Positions 7,136 through 15,898 of a DNA stretch of 64,000 bases are shown one piece after another. The notes below the pieces were generated by a model. That model was not told the DNA's origin and did not search any database. It saw nothing but the letters and a program-made list of their open reading frames with translations. The position numbers were made by a program, and so were the translations under genes. Where the stretch lies: positions 1 through 64,000 of the forward strand of contig NZ_JBASBR010000013.1 of the NCBI RefSeq assembly GCF_049651205.1. The letters are read 5' to 3'. Position 1 is the first letter of the stretch; each line of letters starts with the position of its first letter. The stretch is from Castellaniella sp049651205 (GTDB lineage Bacteria > Pseudomonadota > Gammaproteobacteria > Burkholderiales > Burkholderiaceae_B).

Positions 7136-8305
7136 TCAGGCCGGGCGTTCTGTCAGGCCGCAGGCCTGGCGCAGTGCCTGCCAGTGGCCGGGGTGGCGCA
7201 ATCTAAGGCGCAAATCGGCACCCATGGGCTGGGCATCGAGAAACTGAAACCGGTAAGCATGATCCAGAGACGTCAGTGGCTCTGGCAATGCGGCCAGGCT
7301 TTGGCCATCGCCCACCACGCTGGGCGCCATATACGCCACCCACTCGTCGACATACCCACCAGCCACCAGCGCGCCCTGCAGCCGGGCACCGGCTTCGACA
7401 TGGACTTCATTGATTTCGTTACTACCGGCCCAGCGGAACAGGGCGGCAAGATCCAGCCCGCCATTTGGGGCCGTGGGCAAGACGATCACCCGCACATTAC
7501 GGCTGGCCAGGCGCGCAGCCTTGCCCGCGTCTGCGCGGGCAGTGAATACCCAAACGGGATCGCCGTTGAACAAACGGGCTTGCTCGGAGATGATGAACTG
7601 GGTGTCGAGCACCGCTCGCACAGGCTGACGGGGCGTAGACACAGCTCGAACATCCAGCAGCGGGTTATCCGTCAGTACAGTGCCAATGCCGGTAAGTACC
7701 ATGCCCGCACGTGCACGCCAGCGATGACCATCTGCGCGGGCCACATCACCGGTGATCCACTGAGACCGCCCATCGGCCAGTGCCGTACGACCATCAAATG
7801 AGGCGGCAGATTTCAACCACACCCAAGGCGTGCCACGCGTCATACGAGCGCAAAATCCAGGGTTTTGTGCCAGGACATCTTCGGCCAATAGGCCTGTTTG
7901 TACGGTGATACCCGCGGCCTGCAGGCGCGCAATCCCCTGCCCGGCCACCCGGGGATTGGGATCCTGCATCCCCACCACGACACGCGAGATACCTGCGGCC
8001 ACCAGCGCATCCGCGCAGGGGGGCGTGCGTCCCTGATGGCTGCAGGGCTCGAGGGTGACATACGCGGTGGCACCGCGCACATCGATGTTTTGCTGTTGGG
8101 CCAGCCAAAGGGCTTGTGCCTCGGCGTGGCGCTCGCCTGCCTGCTGGGTGCTGCCTTCAACCAGCCAACGGCCGTCGCGCACCAGCACACATCCCACCCG
8201 CGGATTGGGATGGCTGACAAACAAGGCCTGCTCGGCCACTGTCAGCGCACGGCGCATCCAACGGTGATCTTCGGTATTCTGGCCGGACGAATCAACGGGG
8301 GCCAT
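7136..8305 (-). CDS. ribD: Bifunctional pyrimidine deaminase/reductase RibD
   Basis: Converts the GTP-cyclohydrolase II product by deamination and then NADPH reduction. The 389 residues hold an N-terminal cytidine-deaminase-like domain with H60-A-E62 and zinc ligands C88 and C97 (EPCSHQGRTPPC). A C-terminal reductase domain runs from about 155 on, with SAASFDGRTA and the DNPLLDVR segment. The ATG at 8305 lies inside the end of nrdR, giving a 14-bp overlap in another frame. This places the conserved MRRALTVAEQ at residue 17, as in the family. Riboflavin-operon position between nrdR and ribE. Confidence 0.94.
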   Translation of the reverse strand: MAPVDSSGQNTEDHRWMRRALTVAEQALFVSHPNPRVGCVLVRDGRWLVEGSTQQAGERHAEAQALWLAQQQNIDVRGATAYVTLEPCSHQGRTPPCADALVAAGISRVVVGMQDPNPRVAGQGIARLQAAGITVQTGLLAEDVLAQNPGFCARMTRGTPWVWLKSAASFDGRTALADGRSQWITGDVARADGHRWRARAGMVLTGIGTVLTDNPLLDVRAVSTPRQPVRAVLDTQFIISEQARLFNGDPVWVFTARADAGKAARLASRNVRVIVLPTAPNGGLDLAALFRWAGSNEINEVHVEAGARLQGALVAGGYVDEWVAYMAPSVVGDGQSLAALPEPLTSLDHAYRFQFLDAQPMGADLRLRLRHPGHWQALRQACGLTERPA

Positions 8306-8759
8306 GGTCGTGTCCCTTGAATTCGTCAATCGTGTGGACGAACTCGCGGATGTCTTCAAAGCTGCGGTACACAGATGCAAACCGCACATAGGCCACCTGA
8401 TCGAGCTGCCTGAGCTCGGCCATGACAAGCTCGCCGATGTGGTCGGATGGAACCTCGCGCTTGCCGCTGGTGAGAAGCTTTTCTTGGATACGCACCACGG
8501 CAGCATCCAGCGCAAGCGCACTGACAGGCCGCTTGCGTAACGCCAGCGCCATGCTGGCGTGCAACTTTGATGGATCGAAATCAGCCCGGGTGCCATTGCG
8601 CTTGACAACAGCCGGCATCATGAGATCGACGCGCTCGTAGGTGGTAAAGCGCCGATCACAGGCCGTGCAGCGCCGTCGACGACGAATGGTGTCGCCTTCT
8701 TCGGAAACTCGCGAATCCACCACCTGGGTGTCAGCGCAACTGCAAAACGGGCACTTCAT
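8292..8759 (-). CDS. nrdR: Transcriptional repressor NrdR
   Basis: ATP/dATP-sensing repressor of ribonucleotide reductase genes. The 155 residues start with a zinc ribbon (C3, C6, C31, C34 in MKCPFC and CTAC) followed by an RRRR-rich DNA-binding stretch and an ATP-cone from about 49 to 139. Length is exactly typical. It lies 35 bp downstream of glyA and overlaps ribD by 14 bp, the widespread glyA-nrdR-ribD order. No NrdR box was identified in this window. Confidence 0.96.
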   Translation of the reverse strand: MKCPFCSCADTQVVDSRVSEEGDTIRRRRRCTACDRRFTTYERVDLMMPAVVKRNGTRADFDPSKLHASMALALRKRPVSALALDAAVVRIQEKLLTSGKREVPSDHIGELVMAELRQLDQVAYVRFASVYRSFEDIREFVHTIDEFKGHDHGPR

Positions 8760-8794
8760 GGGCGTTTCGAGCGCCCTTCGGCGCCCGTCCTGTT

Positions 8795-10039
8795 TTAGCG
8801 GTACACAGGCAATCGGGTGGTGAGCTCGTGAACCCGCCCACGCACTCGGGCAATATTCTCGGCATCCTGAGGATTGTCCAGCACATCGGCAATCAGGTTA
8901 CCGGTAAGCTCGGCTTCGGCTTCTCTGAAGCCACGAGTGGTCATGGCCGGGGTACCCAGACGAATACCGCTGGTGACAAAAGGCTTTTCGGGGTCGTTGG
9001 GGATGGCGTTTTTATTGACTGTGATGTGTGCTTCGCCCAAAACAGCCTCGGCCAGCTTGCCGGTGATGCCCTTGGCACGGAGATCGACCAGCATGACATG
9101 GCTTTCAGTGCGCCCGGAGACAATCCGCAGGCCGCGCTTGACCAGCGTGTTTGCCAATACCTGCGCGTTGGCAGCCACCTGGGCAGCGTAGGCCTTGAAC
9201 TCGGGTTGCAGGGCTTCGCCAAAGGCGACTGCCTTGGCTGCAATCACGTGCATCAGCGGCCCCCCCTGAATGCCCGGGAAGATTGCCGAATTGATGACTT
9301 TTTCGAACTCGGATTTCATCAGGATGACGCCGCCCCGCGGCCCACGCAGCGATTTGTGAGTGGTGGTGGTGACAAAATCGGCATGCGGCACGGGATTGGG
9401 ATACACCCCACCAGCCACCAGGCCGGCATAGTGGGCAATATCCACCATGAACAGGGCACCGTTATCGTGGGCAATACGGGCCATGCGTTCGAAATCAATA
9501 CGCAAAGCGTAGGCAGAAGCGCCCCCGACGATCAGCTTGGGTTTGAGCGTGCGGGCGAGTTCTTCGAGCTTGTCGTAGTCCAGAACCTCGTTGGCATCCA
9601 GGCCATAGGAGTGGAAATCATAAAGCTTGCCTGATGCGTTGACAGATGACCCATGAGTAAGGTGCCCCCCCTCGGCCAGACTCATGCCCAGCACCGTATC
9701 ACCGGGCTTGAGCACCGCCATGTAGACACCCTGATTGGCCTGCGAGCCCGAGTTGGGCTGCACGTTGGCGCACTCGGCACCAAAGATCTCTTTCACTCGG
9801 TCGATAGCCAGTTGTTCAACAATGTCGACAAACTCGCAACCGCCGTAATACCGTTTGCCAGGGTAGCCTTCAGCGTACTTGTTGGTAAGCTGGGTGCCCT
9901 GTGCCTGCATGACTGCGGGGCTGGCATAGTTTTCGGACGCGATGAGTTCGATGTGCTGTTCTTGGCGGACATTTTCTTGTTGAATGGCAGCCCAGATAGC
10001 GGGATCAGCCTGGTCAAGGGTGCGGGAGCGGTCAAACAT
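8795..10039 (-). CDS. glyA: Serine hydroxymethyltransferase
   Basis: PLP enzyme that interconverts serine and glycine and charges tetrahydrofolate with one-carbon units. The 414 residues match the family length. PLP-binding K229 sits in THKSLRGPRGG. The N-terminus carries QENVRQEQHIELIASENY. The ATG at 10039 is chosen because CCAGGA lies just upstream and the resulting MFDRSRTL start fits; an upstream in-frame GTG/ATG extension (to 10090) has no family support. It heads the minus-strand glyA-nrdR-ribD-ribE series. Confidence 0.96.
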   Translation of the reverse strand: MFDRSRTLDQADPAIWAAIQQENVRQEQHIELIASENYASPAVMQAQGTQLTNKYAEGYPGKRYYGGCEFVDIVEQLAIDRVKEIFGAECANVQPNSGSQANQGVYMAVLKPGDTVLGMSLAEGGHLTHGSSVNASGKLYDFHSYGLDANEVLDYDKLEELARTLKPKLIVGGASAYALRIDFERMARIAHDNGALFMVDIAHYAGLVAGGVYPNPVPHADFVTTTTHKSLRGPRGGVILMKSEFEKVINSAIFPGIQGGPLMHVIAAKAVAFGEALQPEFKAYAAQVAANAQVLANTLVKRGLRIVSGRTESHVMLVDLRAKGITGKLAEAVLGEAHITVNKNAIPNDPEKPFVTSGIRLGTPAMTTRGFREAEAELTGNLIADVLDNPQDAENIARVRGRVHELTTRLPVYR

Positions 10040-10125
10040 GAAAGATCCTGGAGACGAGGGATAAAAAGGGGCCTGCGCGCCAATACGCACAGGAAATCAG
10101 ATCATTCTAGCGCGAAGCACGTCGC

Positions 10126-10758
10126 TTACAGCGCATGCAGCCGAGGATTGAGCGTGTAGGTTCCGGTGATCGACGCCTGATCCAGGATATGCCCCTGTAT
10201 AGCGGCCAGAACTTCCGCACCGCCAAAGCGCCCGGAGAGCGAGAGTTCGGCGACATCCAGGGCATAGACCGTAAACACATACCGGTGCACCAACGCGTCG
10301 TTCCAGGGCGGGCACGGGCCGTCGTAGCCAAAGTAGTCGCCATTCATGTCGCGATCAGAGGCAAACCACTGGGTATAGCCATTGAGCCCCTGCCGGGTGT
10401 TGTCCAAGGCCAGCGGCCCCGCCTTGCCACGAGGCGTAATGCCTGCACCATAACTGCCTTCGGCCAGGGTGCGAACCTCGGGGGCAATATCCACCAACAC
10501 CCAGTGATAGAAATCGGTACGCGGCAAATCGGCGGGTACCTCACGGCCTGGCTGATTGACATCATCAGGACGGCTGGGCACGTCGGGGTCGACTGCCAGC
10601 ACCACAAACGAGCGCACCCCTTCGGGCACGTCAGACCAGGCCAGATGCGGATTATTGTTACCCGCCAGGGCGATATGGGACTGCGGATCGATGCGCCCAA
10701 AAGCATTGCGTTCGGGCATGACCCCCTGATCGGGAAAGGATTCACTGTGCAGTTTCAT
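10126..10758 (-). CDS. Phosphatidylethanolamine-binding-like (PEBP, YbhB/YbcL) protein
   Basis: A 210-residue cytosolic PEBP/Raf-kinase-inhibitor-like protein. Hallmarks are the anion-pocket segments VLAVDPDVPSRP (about 53-64), FYHWVLVDI (about 83-91) and YDGPCPP...HRYVFTVYALD (about 144-168). Compared with E. coli YbhB (about 158 residues) it carries extra loops, including DVNQPGREVPADLPRTD. The biochemical role of bacterial members is unclear. The gene lies 21 bp downstream of tyrS on the same strand and is probably co-transcribed with it. Confidence 0.9.
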   Translation of the reverse strand: MKLHSESFPDQGVMPERNAFGRIDPQSHIALAGNNNPHLAWSDVPEGVRSFVVLAVDPDVPSRPDDVNQPGREVPADLPRTDFYHWVLVDIAPEVRTLAEGSYGAGITPRGKAGPLALDNTRQGLNGYTQWFASDRDMNGDYFGYDGPCPPWNDALVHRYVFTVYALDVAELSLSGRFGGAEVLAAIQGHILDQASITGTYTLNPRLHAL

Positions 10759-10779
10759 GGGCCCTCCGGAAAAAGCAGC

Positions 10780-12006
10780 CTAGGTCAGGGTGACCCGGGC
10801 AAACTTGCGCTTGCCAACCTGCATGACATACGTGCCGGCCGGAAGCTGCAAGGATTTGTCTTCGATTCGATCGCCATCGATACGCACACCACCTTGCTGG
10901 ATGTTGCGCTGGGCTTCAGAAGCGGACGCTGCCAGCCCGGACTCGCGCAGCACCTTAAGAATACCCATGGGTGCAGCGCCCACCGTGATTTCTTGCAGAT
11001 TTTCAGGAACGGCGCCATCACGAAACTGGGCATTGAAGTTATGGAGTGCCTGAGCGCCCTTGCCCGCACCGTGGAAGCGATCAACGATCTCTTGCGCCAG
11101 CATGACCTTGGCGTCGCGCGGATTGCGTCCCGCCGTGATTTCTGCCTGCAAGGCGGCGATGTCTTCGAGGGATCGAAACGACAGGAGCTCAAAATAGCGC
11201 CACATCAGGGTGTCCGAGATAGACATCAACTTGCCAAACATGGAGTCTGGTACCTCGGAGATGCCAATGTAATTGCCCTTGGACTTGGACATTTTTTCGA
11301 CACCGTCTGTACCTTCGAGCAGCGGCATCGTGAGGATGCATTGGGGCTCCTGGCCATATTCTTTTTGCAGCTCACGTCCAACCAGAAGATTGAACTTTTG
11401 GTCGGTGCCGCCGAGTTCGAGATCGGCCTTCAGCGCAACTGAATCGTATCCTTGCAATAAGGGGTAGAGGAATTCGTGCACAGAGATAGGCACGCCACCC
11501 TTGAAGCGGCGTGTGAAATCGTCGCGCTCCATCATGCGGGCCACCGTATAACGCGAAGCCAGCTGGATCAGGCCACGAGAGCCCAATGCATCACACCACT
11601 CGGAGTTATAGCGGATCTCGGTACGGGTAGGATCCAGCACCAGGCTGGCCTGGGCATAATACGTTTTGGCGTTTTCCTGGATTTGCTCTGGGGTAAGCGG
11701 CGGCCGGGTGGCATTGCGCCCACTGGGGTCGCCAATTTGCGCGGTGAAATCACCGATCAAAAAAATAACGGTATGACCAAGATCTTGTAACTGGCGCATT
11801 TTATTGAGCACCACCGTATGGCCCAGATGGATATCTGGCGCGGTAGGATCAAGCCCAAGTTTGATACGTAAAGGCGTGCCGGTTGCGTGACTGCGCGCAA
11901 GCTTGGTGGCAAATTCGGAGGCAACGAGAAGCTCGTCGCAGCCGCGCTGAGCCACACGCAGATCGTGCGTAATCTGGGGGTCTTCAGGGGCGCTGGGGGA
12001 CGACAT
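10780..12006 (-). CDS. tyrS: Tyrosyl-tRNA synthetase
   Basis: Class I aminoacyl-tRNA synthetase that charges tRNA-Tyr. In 408 residues it shows the HIGH-type motif HLGH at 60-63 (in LDPTAPDIHLGH), the KMSKS motif at 238-242, and a C-terminal S4-like RNA-binding domain (about 340-408, with GGVRIDGDRI). The LDPTAPDIHLGH and KSKGNYIG context matches the TyrRS group common in proteobacteria (TyrZ-like) rather than the short E. coli type. It is divergent from the M23 peptidase gene, with a 245-bp gap carrying both promoters. Confidence 0.95.
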   Translation of the reverse strand: MSSPSAPEDPQITHDLRVAQRGCDELLVASEFATKLARSHATGTPLRIKLGLDPTAPDIHLGHTVVLNKMRQLQDLGHTVIFLIGDFTAQIGDPSGRNATRPPLTPEQIQENAKTYYAQASLVLDPTRTEIRYNSEWCDALGSRGLIQLASRYTVARMMERDDFTRRFKGGVPISVHEFLYPLLQGYDSVALKADLELGGTDQKFNLLVGRELQKEYGQEPQCILTMPLLEGTDGVEKMSKSKGNYIGISEVPDSMFGKLMSISDTLMWRYFELLSFRSLEDIAALQAEITAGRNPRDAKVMLAQEIVDRFHGAGKGAQALHNFNAQFRDGAVPENLQEITVGAAPMGILKVLRESGLAASASEAQRNIQQGGVRIDGDRIEDKSLQLPAGTYVMQVGKRKFARVTLT

Positions 12007-12251
12007 GATACTGGCTTTATCAGAAAAATTAAAAAAATGCTCGAAAAATCGGGATTAATGCGCTAGCATAACGTGCCATCGCAGCTTCTGTACAACACAA
12101 CAAGACCCGAACCCTCAAGAGCGCCCATATTAGCAGAGCCGCTTGCCGGGTTATCTGTTAGCAATGCCCGCAGCAATACCTTTTTTTGCGCGACCGCCTG
12201 CAGCAGGATAACGGTGCCTCGCACACAGACCCTCCAAATTCTCTTTTGCCC

Positions 12252-13586
12252 ATGATGCCTGACGCCTACCAGACACACCGTCACCGCCATATCACCCGTA
12301 GTTTGCTGTTTGCCGCGGGTGGCCTTTTCCTCACCGCTGCCGCACTGGCGGTCGTCAAGCCCTCCGCTCCCCCAGAACCTGTGTTCCAGGCCCGGCAAAC
12401 GCTGGATCTCCCACCCATGGGAACCCTGGATGAACACGATGCCGCCCCCTATGTGGCATCCACACGCATCCGCCGCGGAGACACTGTCTCCGACCTGCTT
12501 AACCGCCTGGGTGTCCACGAAGACGGCTTACTGGCGTTTCTTACGCACGACAAAAGTGCACGATCCATTTACAAGCTGTACCCGGGCCGCACGGTGCAAG
12601 CAGCACTCAACGACGCAGGCGATATGGTGTGGTTGCGCTATGCACATACCCCAGGCTCCAGCATCAAATCAGGTGTTCAGTCGGCATGGCTCGAAATCAG
12701 CCCCGACAAGCAGGGAGACTTCACTGCCCAAGAGCGCACCACTGCCGCCGTACAAGAAACCCGGGTAGCTGAGGGTGAGATCAACAGTTCTTTGTTTGGC
12801 GCTGCTGACGACGCCGGGCTGCCGGATGCCGTCACCCTGCAGATGGTCGATATTCTCAGCAGCCGCATCGACTTCCTTAAAGACCTCCGCAAGGGAGACC
12901 GCTTCCGTGTGGTGTACGACACCTACATGCACGATGGCGAAGAAGTCAGCTCCGGACAAATCCGCGCACTCGAGTTCATCAACAAAGGCAAAAAATATAG
13001 TGCTGTCTGGTTCAAAAACAGCCAAGGCCAGGCAAGCTACTACGATTTCTCAGGCGCCAGCCTAAAGGGTGCATTTTTACGCACCGCCATCAAATTTACT
13101 CGGATCAGCTCCCGGTTCGGGATGCGCATGCACCCCGTCCACAAGCGTTGGGCAGGCCACAAAGGGGTGGATTACGCCGCGGCGTCTGGCACACCCATCC
13201 ATGCCACAGCCGATGGCACGGTAGCCTTTATCGGCAAGCAAAACGGGTATGGCAATGTCATCATCCTCAAAAACTTTGGCCAGTATTCCACGCTGTACGC
13301 ACACCAAAGCCGCTTTGCCAAAGGCATCAAAAAAGGCGACCATATCCAGCAAGGGCAACTGATCGGCTATGTGGGCCAAACAGGCTGGGCTACTGGGCCT
13401 CACCTGCACTACGAATTCCGCATCAATAACCGGCCGGTCGATCCTCTGGCAGTCGATCTCCCCGTCGCCCGCCCTCTTGAAGCCGCCGATAAAAAAGCAT
13501 TCCAGACTCTGGTTGCCCGCTATCAGCCCCAGATGCAAATGCTGGCCAAGCTGCAAGACAGCCGCATCCAGGTGGCCTCCCGCTAG
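12252..13586 (+). CDS. M23-family murein DD-endopeptidase (MepM-like)
   Basis: Membrane-anchored zinc peptidase predicted to cut peptide cross-links in peptidoglycan. The 444 residues have an N-terminal transmembrane anchor (about 17-35), an OapA/LysM-like region (about 65-150) containing STRIRRGDTVSDLL, and a C-terminal LytM domain. The zinc motifs are H303...D307 (HKGVDYAA) and HLH 384-386. Tandem ATGs at 12252 and 12255 are both possible starts; an earlier in-frame ATG at 12186 would disrupt the signal-anchor layout. It is followed after 75 bp by anmK, a conserved pairing. Confidence 0.9.
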   Translation: MMPDAYQTHRHRHITRSLLFAAGGLFLTAAALAVVKPSAPPEPVFQARQTLDLPPMGTLDEHDAAPYVASTRIRRGDTVSDLLNRLGVHEDGLLAFLTHDKSARSIYKLYPGRTVQAALNDAGDMVWLRYAHTPGSSIKSGVQSAWLEISPDKQGDFTAQERTTAAVQETRVAEGEINSSLFGAADDAGLPDAVTLQMVDILSSRIDFLKDLRKGDRFRVVYDTYMHDGEEVSSGQIRALEFINKGKKYSAVWFKNSQGQASYYDFSGASLKGAFLRTAIKFTRISSRFGMRMHPVHKRWAGHKGVDYAAASGTPIHATADGTVAFIGKQNGYGNVIILKNFGQYSTLYAHQSRFAKGIKKGDHIQQGQLIGYVGQTGWATGPHLHYEFRINNRPVDPLAVDLPVARPLEAADKKAFQTLVARYQPQMQMLAKLQDSRIQVASR

Positions 13587-13594
13587 TTATTCCG

Positions 13595-13639
13595 GGGCTG
13601 GTCATTTTCCGGGCCAGCCCACTTCAGGGCTGGCCAGCC
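13595..13639. repeat. GGCTGGCC-type inverted repeats between M23 peptidase and anmK
   Basis: GGGCTGG (13595-13601) pairs with CCAGCCC (13614-13620), and a separate 12-bp palindrome GGCTGGCCAGCC lies at 13628-13639. The arms can also pair between the two elements. There is no U-tract, so this is more likely an mRNA-stabilising or attenuating structure than a terminator. Confidence 0.5.
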
Positions 13640-13661
13640 AGGCCCTTCAAGGGTATCCAAC

Positions 13662-14789
13662 ATGATCCAGCCGATGGATGGCTACTATATCGGCCTGATG
13701 TCAGGTACCAGCACCGACGGCATCGACGGTGTATTGACACAGATCTCCACCCCACCCGATCCTACACAAAAATCCGTTACCGGCATCCAGATACTGGCCA
13801 GCGCCAGCCTGCCTTTGCCGGAGACTCTGCGCGACAGCCTTCTGGCACTGAACACTACCGGCCACGATGAGCTAGCCCGTGCCGCCCAGGCAGCCAACAC
13901 GCTGGCAGACTGTTACGCCGACGTCGTCACCACCTTGCTGCAGGATGCAGGCTTGCCAGCCACTGCCATCCATGCCATTGGTGCACACGGACAAACAGTC
14001 CGGCACGTGCCAGAATCCGGCTACACCATACAGATCAACGCACCTGCACGCCTGGCAGAGCGCACCGGCATTGCAGTCGTGGCGGATTTTCGCAGCCGCG
14101 ACGTGGCGGCGGGCGGCCAAGGTGCCCCTTTAGTCCCGGCTTTCCATGCAGCGCAGTTTGGTAATAAGCCAGGCCGGGTGATCTTGAATCTTGGCGGTAT
14201 CGCAAACCTTACTGTGCTGAGCGCGCCGGTGCGCGGCTTTGATACCGGACCAGCCAATATGCTGATGGATGCGTGGGCCCGGCAGCACCTGGGCGTGTTG
14301 TTTGACAAGGACGGCGCCTGGGCCGCCAGCGGCCAATGCAACCCACAGTTGCTGGCATCATTGATGGCAGAGCCCTGGCTTGGCCTGCCGCCACCCAAAT
14401 CAACGGGCCGTGATCTTTTTAATCTTGCCTGGCTGCGCACCCACCTGCAGACATTACCGCAGGCAATCTCCAACAACGACGTACAGGCCACCCTGCTGCA
14501 GTTCTCTGTAAAGACAATCAGGCAGGCCATCGAGCAACACGCACCAGATACCAAAGAGGTACTGGTCTGTGGCGGCGGTGCACTGAACACACATCTGATG
14601 CACACGTTGGCGCAAGCCCTGCCCTGCACGCTGGAAACCACCCAGGCGCACGGCGTGCCGGTGCAGTCAGTTGAAGCCCTGGCGTTTGCCTGGCTGGCCC
14701 ACGCGCACCTATGCGGTTATGCGGCATGTCTACCGGCAGTTACCGGTGCGCCCAAGGCCACCATTGCCGGATGTTTGTACCCAGCTTAA
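13662..14789 (+). CDS. anmK: Anhydro-N-acetylmuramic acid kinase
   Basis: Phosphorylates 1,6-anhydro-MurNAc to MurNAc-6-phosphate during cell-wall recycling, downstream of lytic transglycosylases such as MltD. The 375-residue ASKHA-fold protein opens with YIGLMSGTSTDGID and has GAHGQTVRH, LNLGGIANLT, FDTGPANMLMD and VCGGGALNTHLM motifs. The start at 13662 has AAGGG about 8 bases upstream; an ATG four codons later is also possible. Its stop codon (14787-14789) directly abuts the stop of convergent erpA with no base between. Confidence 0.96.
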   Translation: MIQPMDGYYIGLMSGTSTDGIDGVLTQISTPPDPTQKSVTGIQILASASLPLPETLRDSLLALNTTGHDELARAAQAANTLADCYADVVTTLLQDAGLPATAIHAIGAHGQTVRHVPESGYTIQINAPARLAERTGIAVVADFRSRDVAAGGQGAPLVPAFHAAQFGNKPGRVILNLGGIANLTVLSAPVRGFDTGPANMLMDAWARQHLGVLFDKDGAWAASGQCNPQLLASLMAEPWLGLPPPKSTGRDLFNLAWLRTHLQTLPQAISNNDVQATLLQFSVKTIRQAIEQHAPDTKEVLVCGGGALNTHLMHTLAQALPCTLETTQAHGVPVQSVEALAFAWLAHAHLCGYAACLPAVTGAPKATIAGCLYPA

Positions 14790-15155
14790 TCAGGGGGCAA
14801 ACGACGAGCCACAACCGCAGGTGGTGTTGGCATTGGGGTTGCGAATCACAAATTGCGAGCCTTCGAGATCGTCTTTGTAATCGATCTCGGACCCCACCAG
14901 GTATTGAAAGCTCATGGCATCAACCAGCAACTGAACGCCATCGCGCTCGATGGTGGTGTCATCTTCGGCGACGTCTTCGTCAAAGGTGAATCCGTACTGA
15001 AACCCGGAACAGCCTCCCCCCTGCACAAACACACGCAACTTGAGGGCGGTGTTGTTTTCTTCGGACATGAGCTCGCGTACTTTTGCCACTGCGGCATCTG
15101 TAAAAACCAATGGGCTGGGCGGGACATCGAGATTGACGTGATCTGCGGACATCAT
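14790..15155 (-). CDS. erpA: Iron-sulfur cluster insertion protein ErpA
   Basis: A-type carrier that delivers [Fe-S] clusters to targets such as isoprenoid enzymes. The 121 residues contain the three conserved cysteines C49 (GGGCSGFQYG), C113 and C115 (TTCGCG near the C-terminus). The start could be either of two adjacent ATGs; 15155 overlaps the upstream gene by ATGA, which favours it. Translational coupling with the coiled-coil membrane protein gene upstream is likely. It is convergent with anmK, stop to stop. Confidence 0.96.
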   Translation of the reverse strand: MMSADHVNLDVPPSPLVFTDAAVAKVRELMSEENNTALKLRVFVQGGGCSGFQYGFTFDEDVAEDDTTIERDGVQLLVDAMSFQYLVGSEIDYKDDLEGSQFVIRNPNANTTCGCGSSFAP

Positions 15156-15889
15156 GGCTGGGACTCCTGCACGGGATTGCCCGTGCGATTTAAAGCAACA
15201 TCTTCGGTAGCACGCACGGTGTCACCTTCGAGGATCTCGAGGCGCACAGCGCGTATCTGCACCTGGCTGGGCATCTGCAGAACCCCGGTACTGCGCTGAA
15301 ACTGATTAAACACCAGGCTCAAGGCATCGGCGGGCTCTGCAGGCGTGGCGTCACCGCCTTCTGCCTGCGCGGGATTAAGGTCTATTTTAACGGTTTTACC
15401 CTGTTGCACTGCCTGGGCCACAAAGCGCATGCGGCCTTTGAAGGGCTCGGCCCCGGCTTCTGCATTGCGCGTGAGCAATACCCGATAGCGCAGAAACTCG
15501 CCATCAGGTTGAACATCCAGGGCGCGAATCGTCAGTGTACCCGCAGGGCCGGGCGGGATGAGTTGTTCGTAAAAAGAGAGCTGGTCTCGTACCTGAGACA
15601 GCTGCGTTTGCAGATTGGTCAGAGAATCCTGCAAGGCACGCTGGGTACCTGCCTGCACATCCGCCTGGTTATGCGCCGTAGCCAAATCGGCACGCGCCTG
15701 GTTAAGATCAGCCTGCTGAGTGGCCAACTGGGTTTGCATCGCTTGCATGTGGTCTTGGTCATCTGCATGCATACCCAGATGCATGGCCGCGGCGCCTGCC
15801 AAAAACGCAAGCAGCATGGCCAAGCCAAGTTTCAGCATCCTCAGAAACCAGTGCCGCATCCCGTGCCTTTGAGAAGGATAAGGTGTCAT
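15152..15889 (-). CDS. Membrane-anchored coiled-coil protein of unknown function (DUF6776-like)
   Basis: The 245-residue protein has a short basic N-terminus, one transmembrane helix (about 17-38, LKLGLAMLLAFLAGAAAM), a glutamine/alanine-rich coiled coil (about 42-105, HMQAMQTQLATQQADLNQAR) and a C-terminal beta-rich domain (about 112-240). This layout suggests a periplasmic domain held off the inner membrane. It resembles the family often found between argC and erpA in betaproteobacteria. I do not know a function. It overlaps erpA by four bases and lies 9 bp after argC, so the three form an operon. Confidence 0.82.
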   Translation of the reverse strand: MTPYPSQRHGMRHWFLRMLKLGLAMLLAFLAGAAAMHLGMHADDQDHMQAMQTQLATQQADLNQARADLATAHNQADVQAGTQRALQDSLTNLQTQLSQVRDQLSFYEQLIPPGPAGTLTIRALDVQPDGEFLRYRVLLTRNAEAGAEPFKGRMRFVAQAVQQGKTVKIDLNPAQAEGGDATPAEPADALSLVFNQFQRSTGVLQMPSQVQIRAVRLEILEGDTVRATEDVALNRTGNPVQESQP

Positions 15890-15898
15890 GACAGGCCT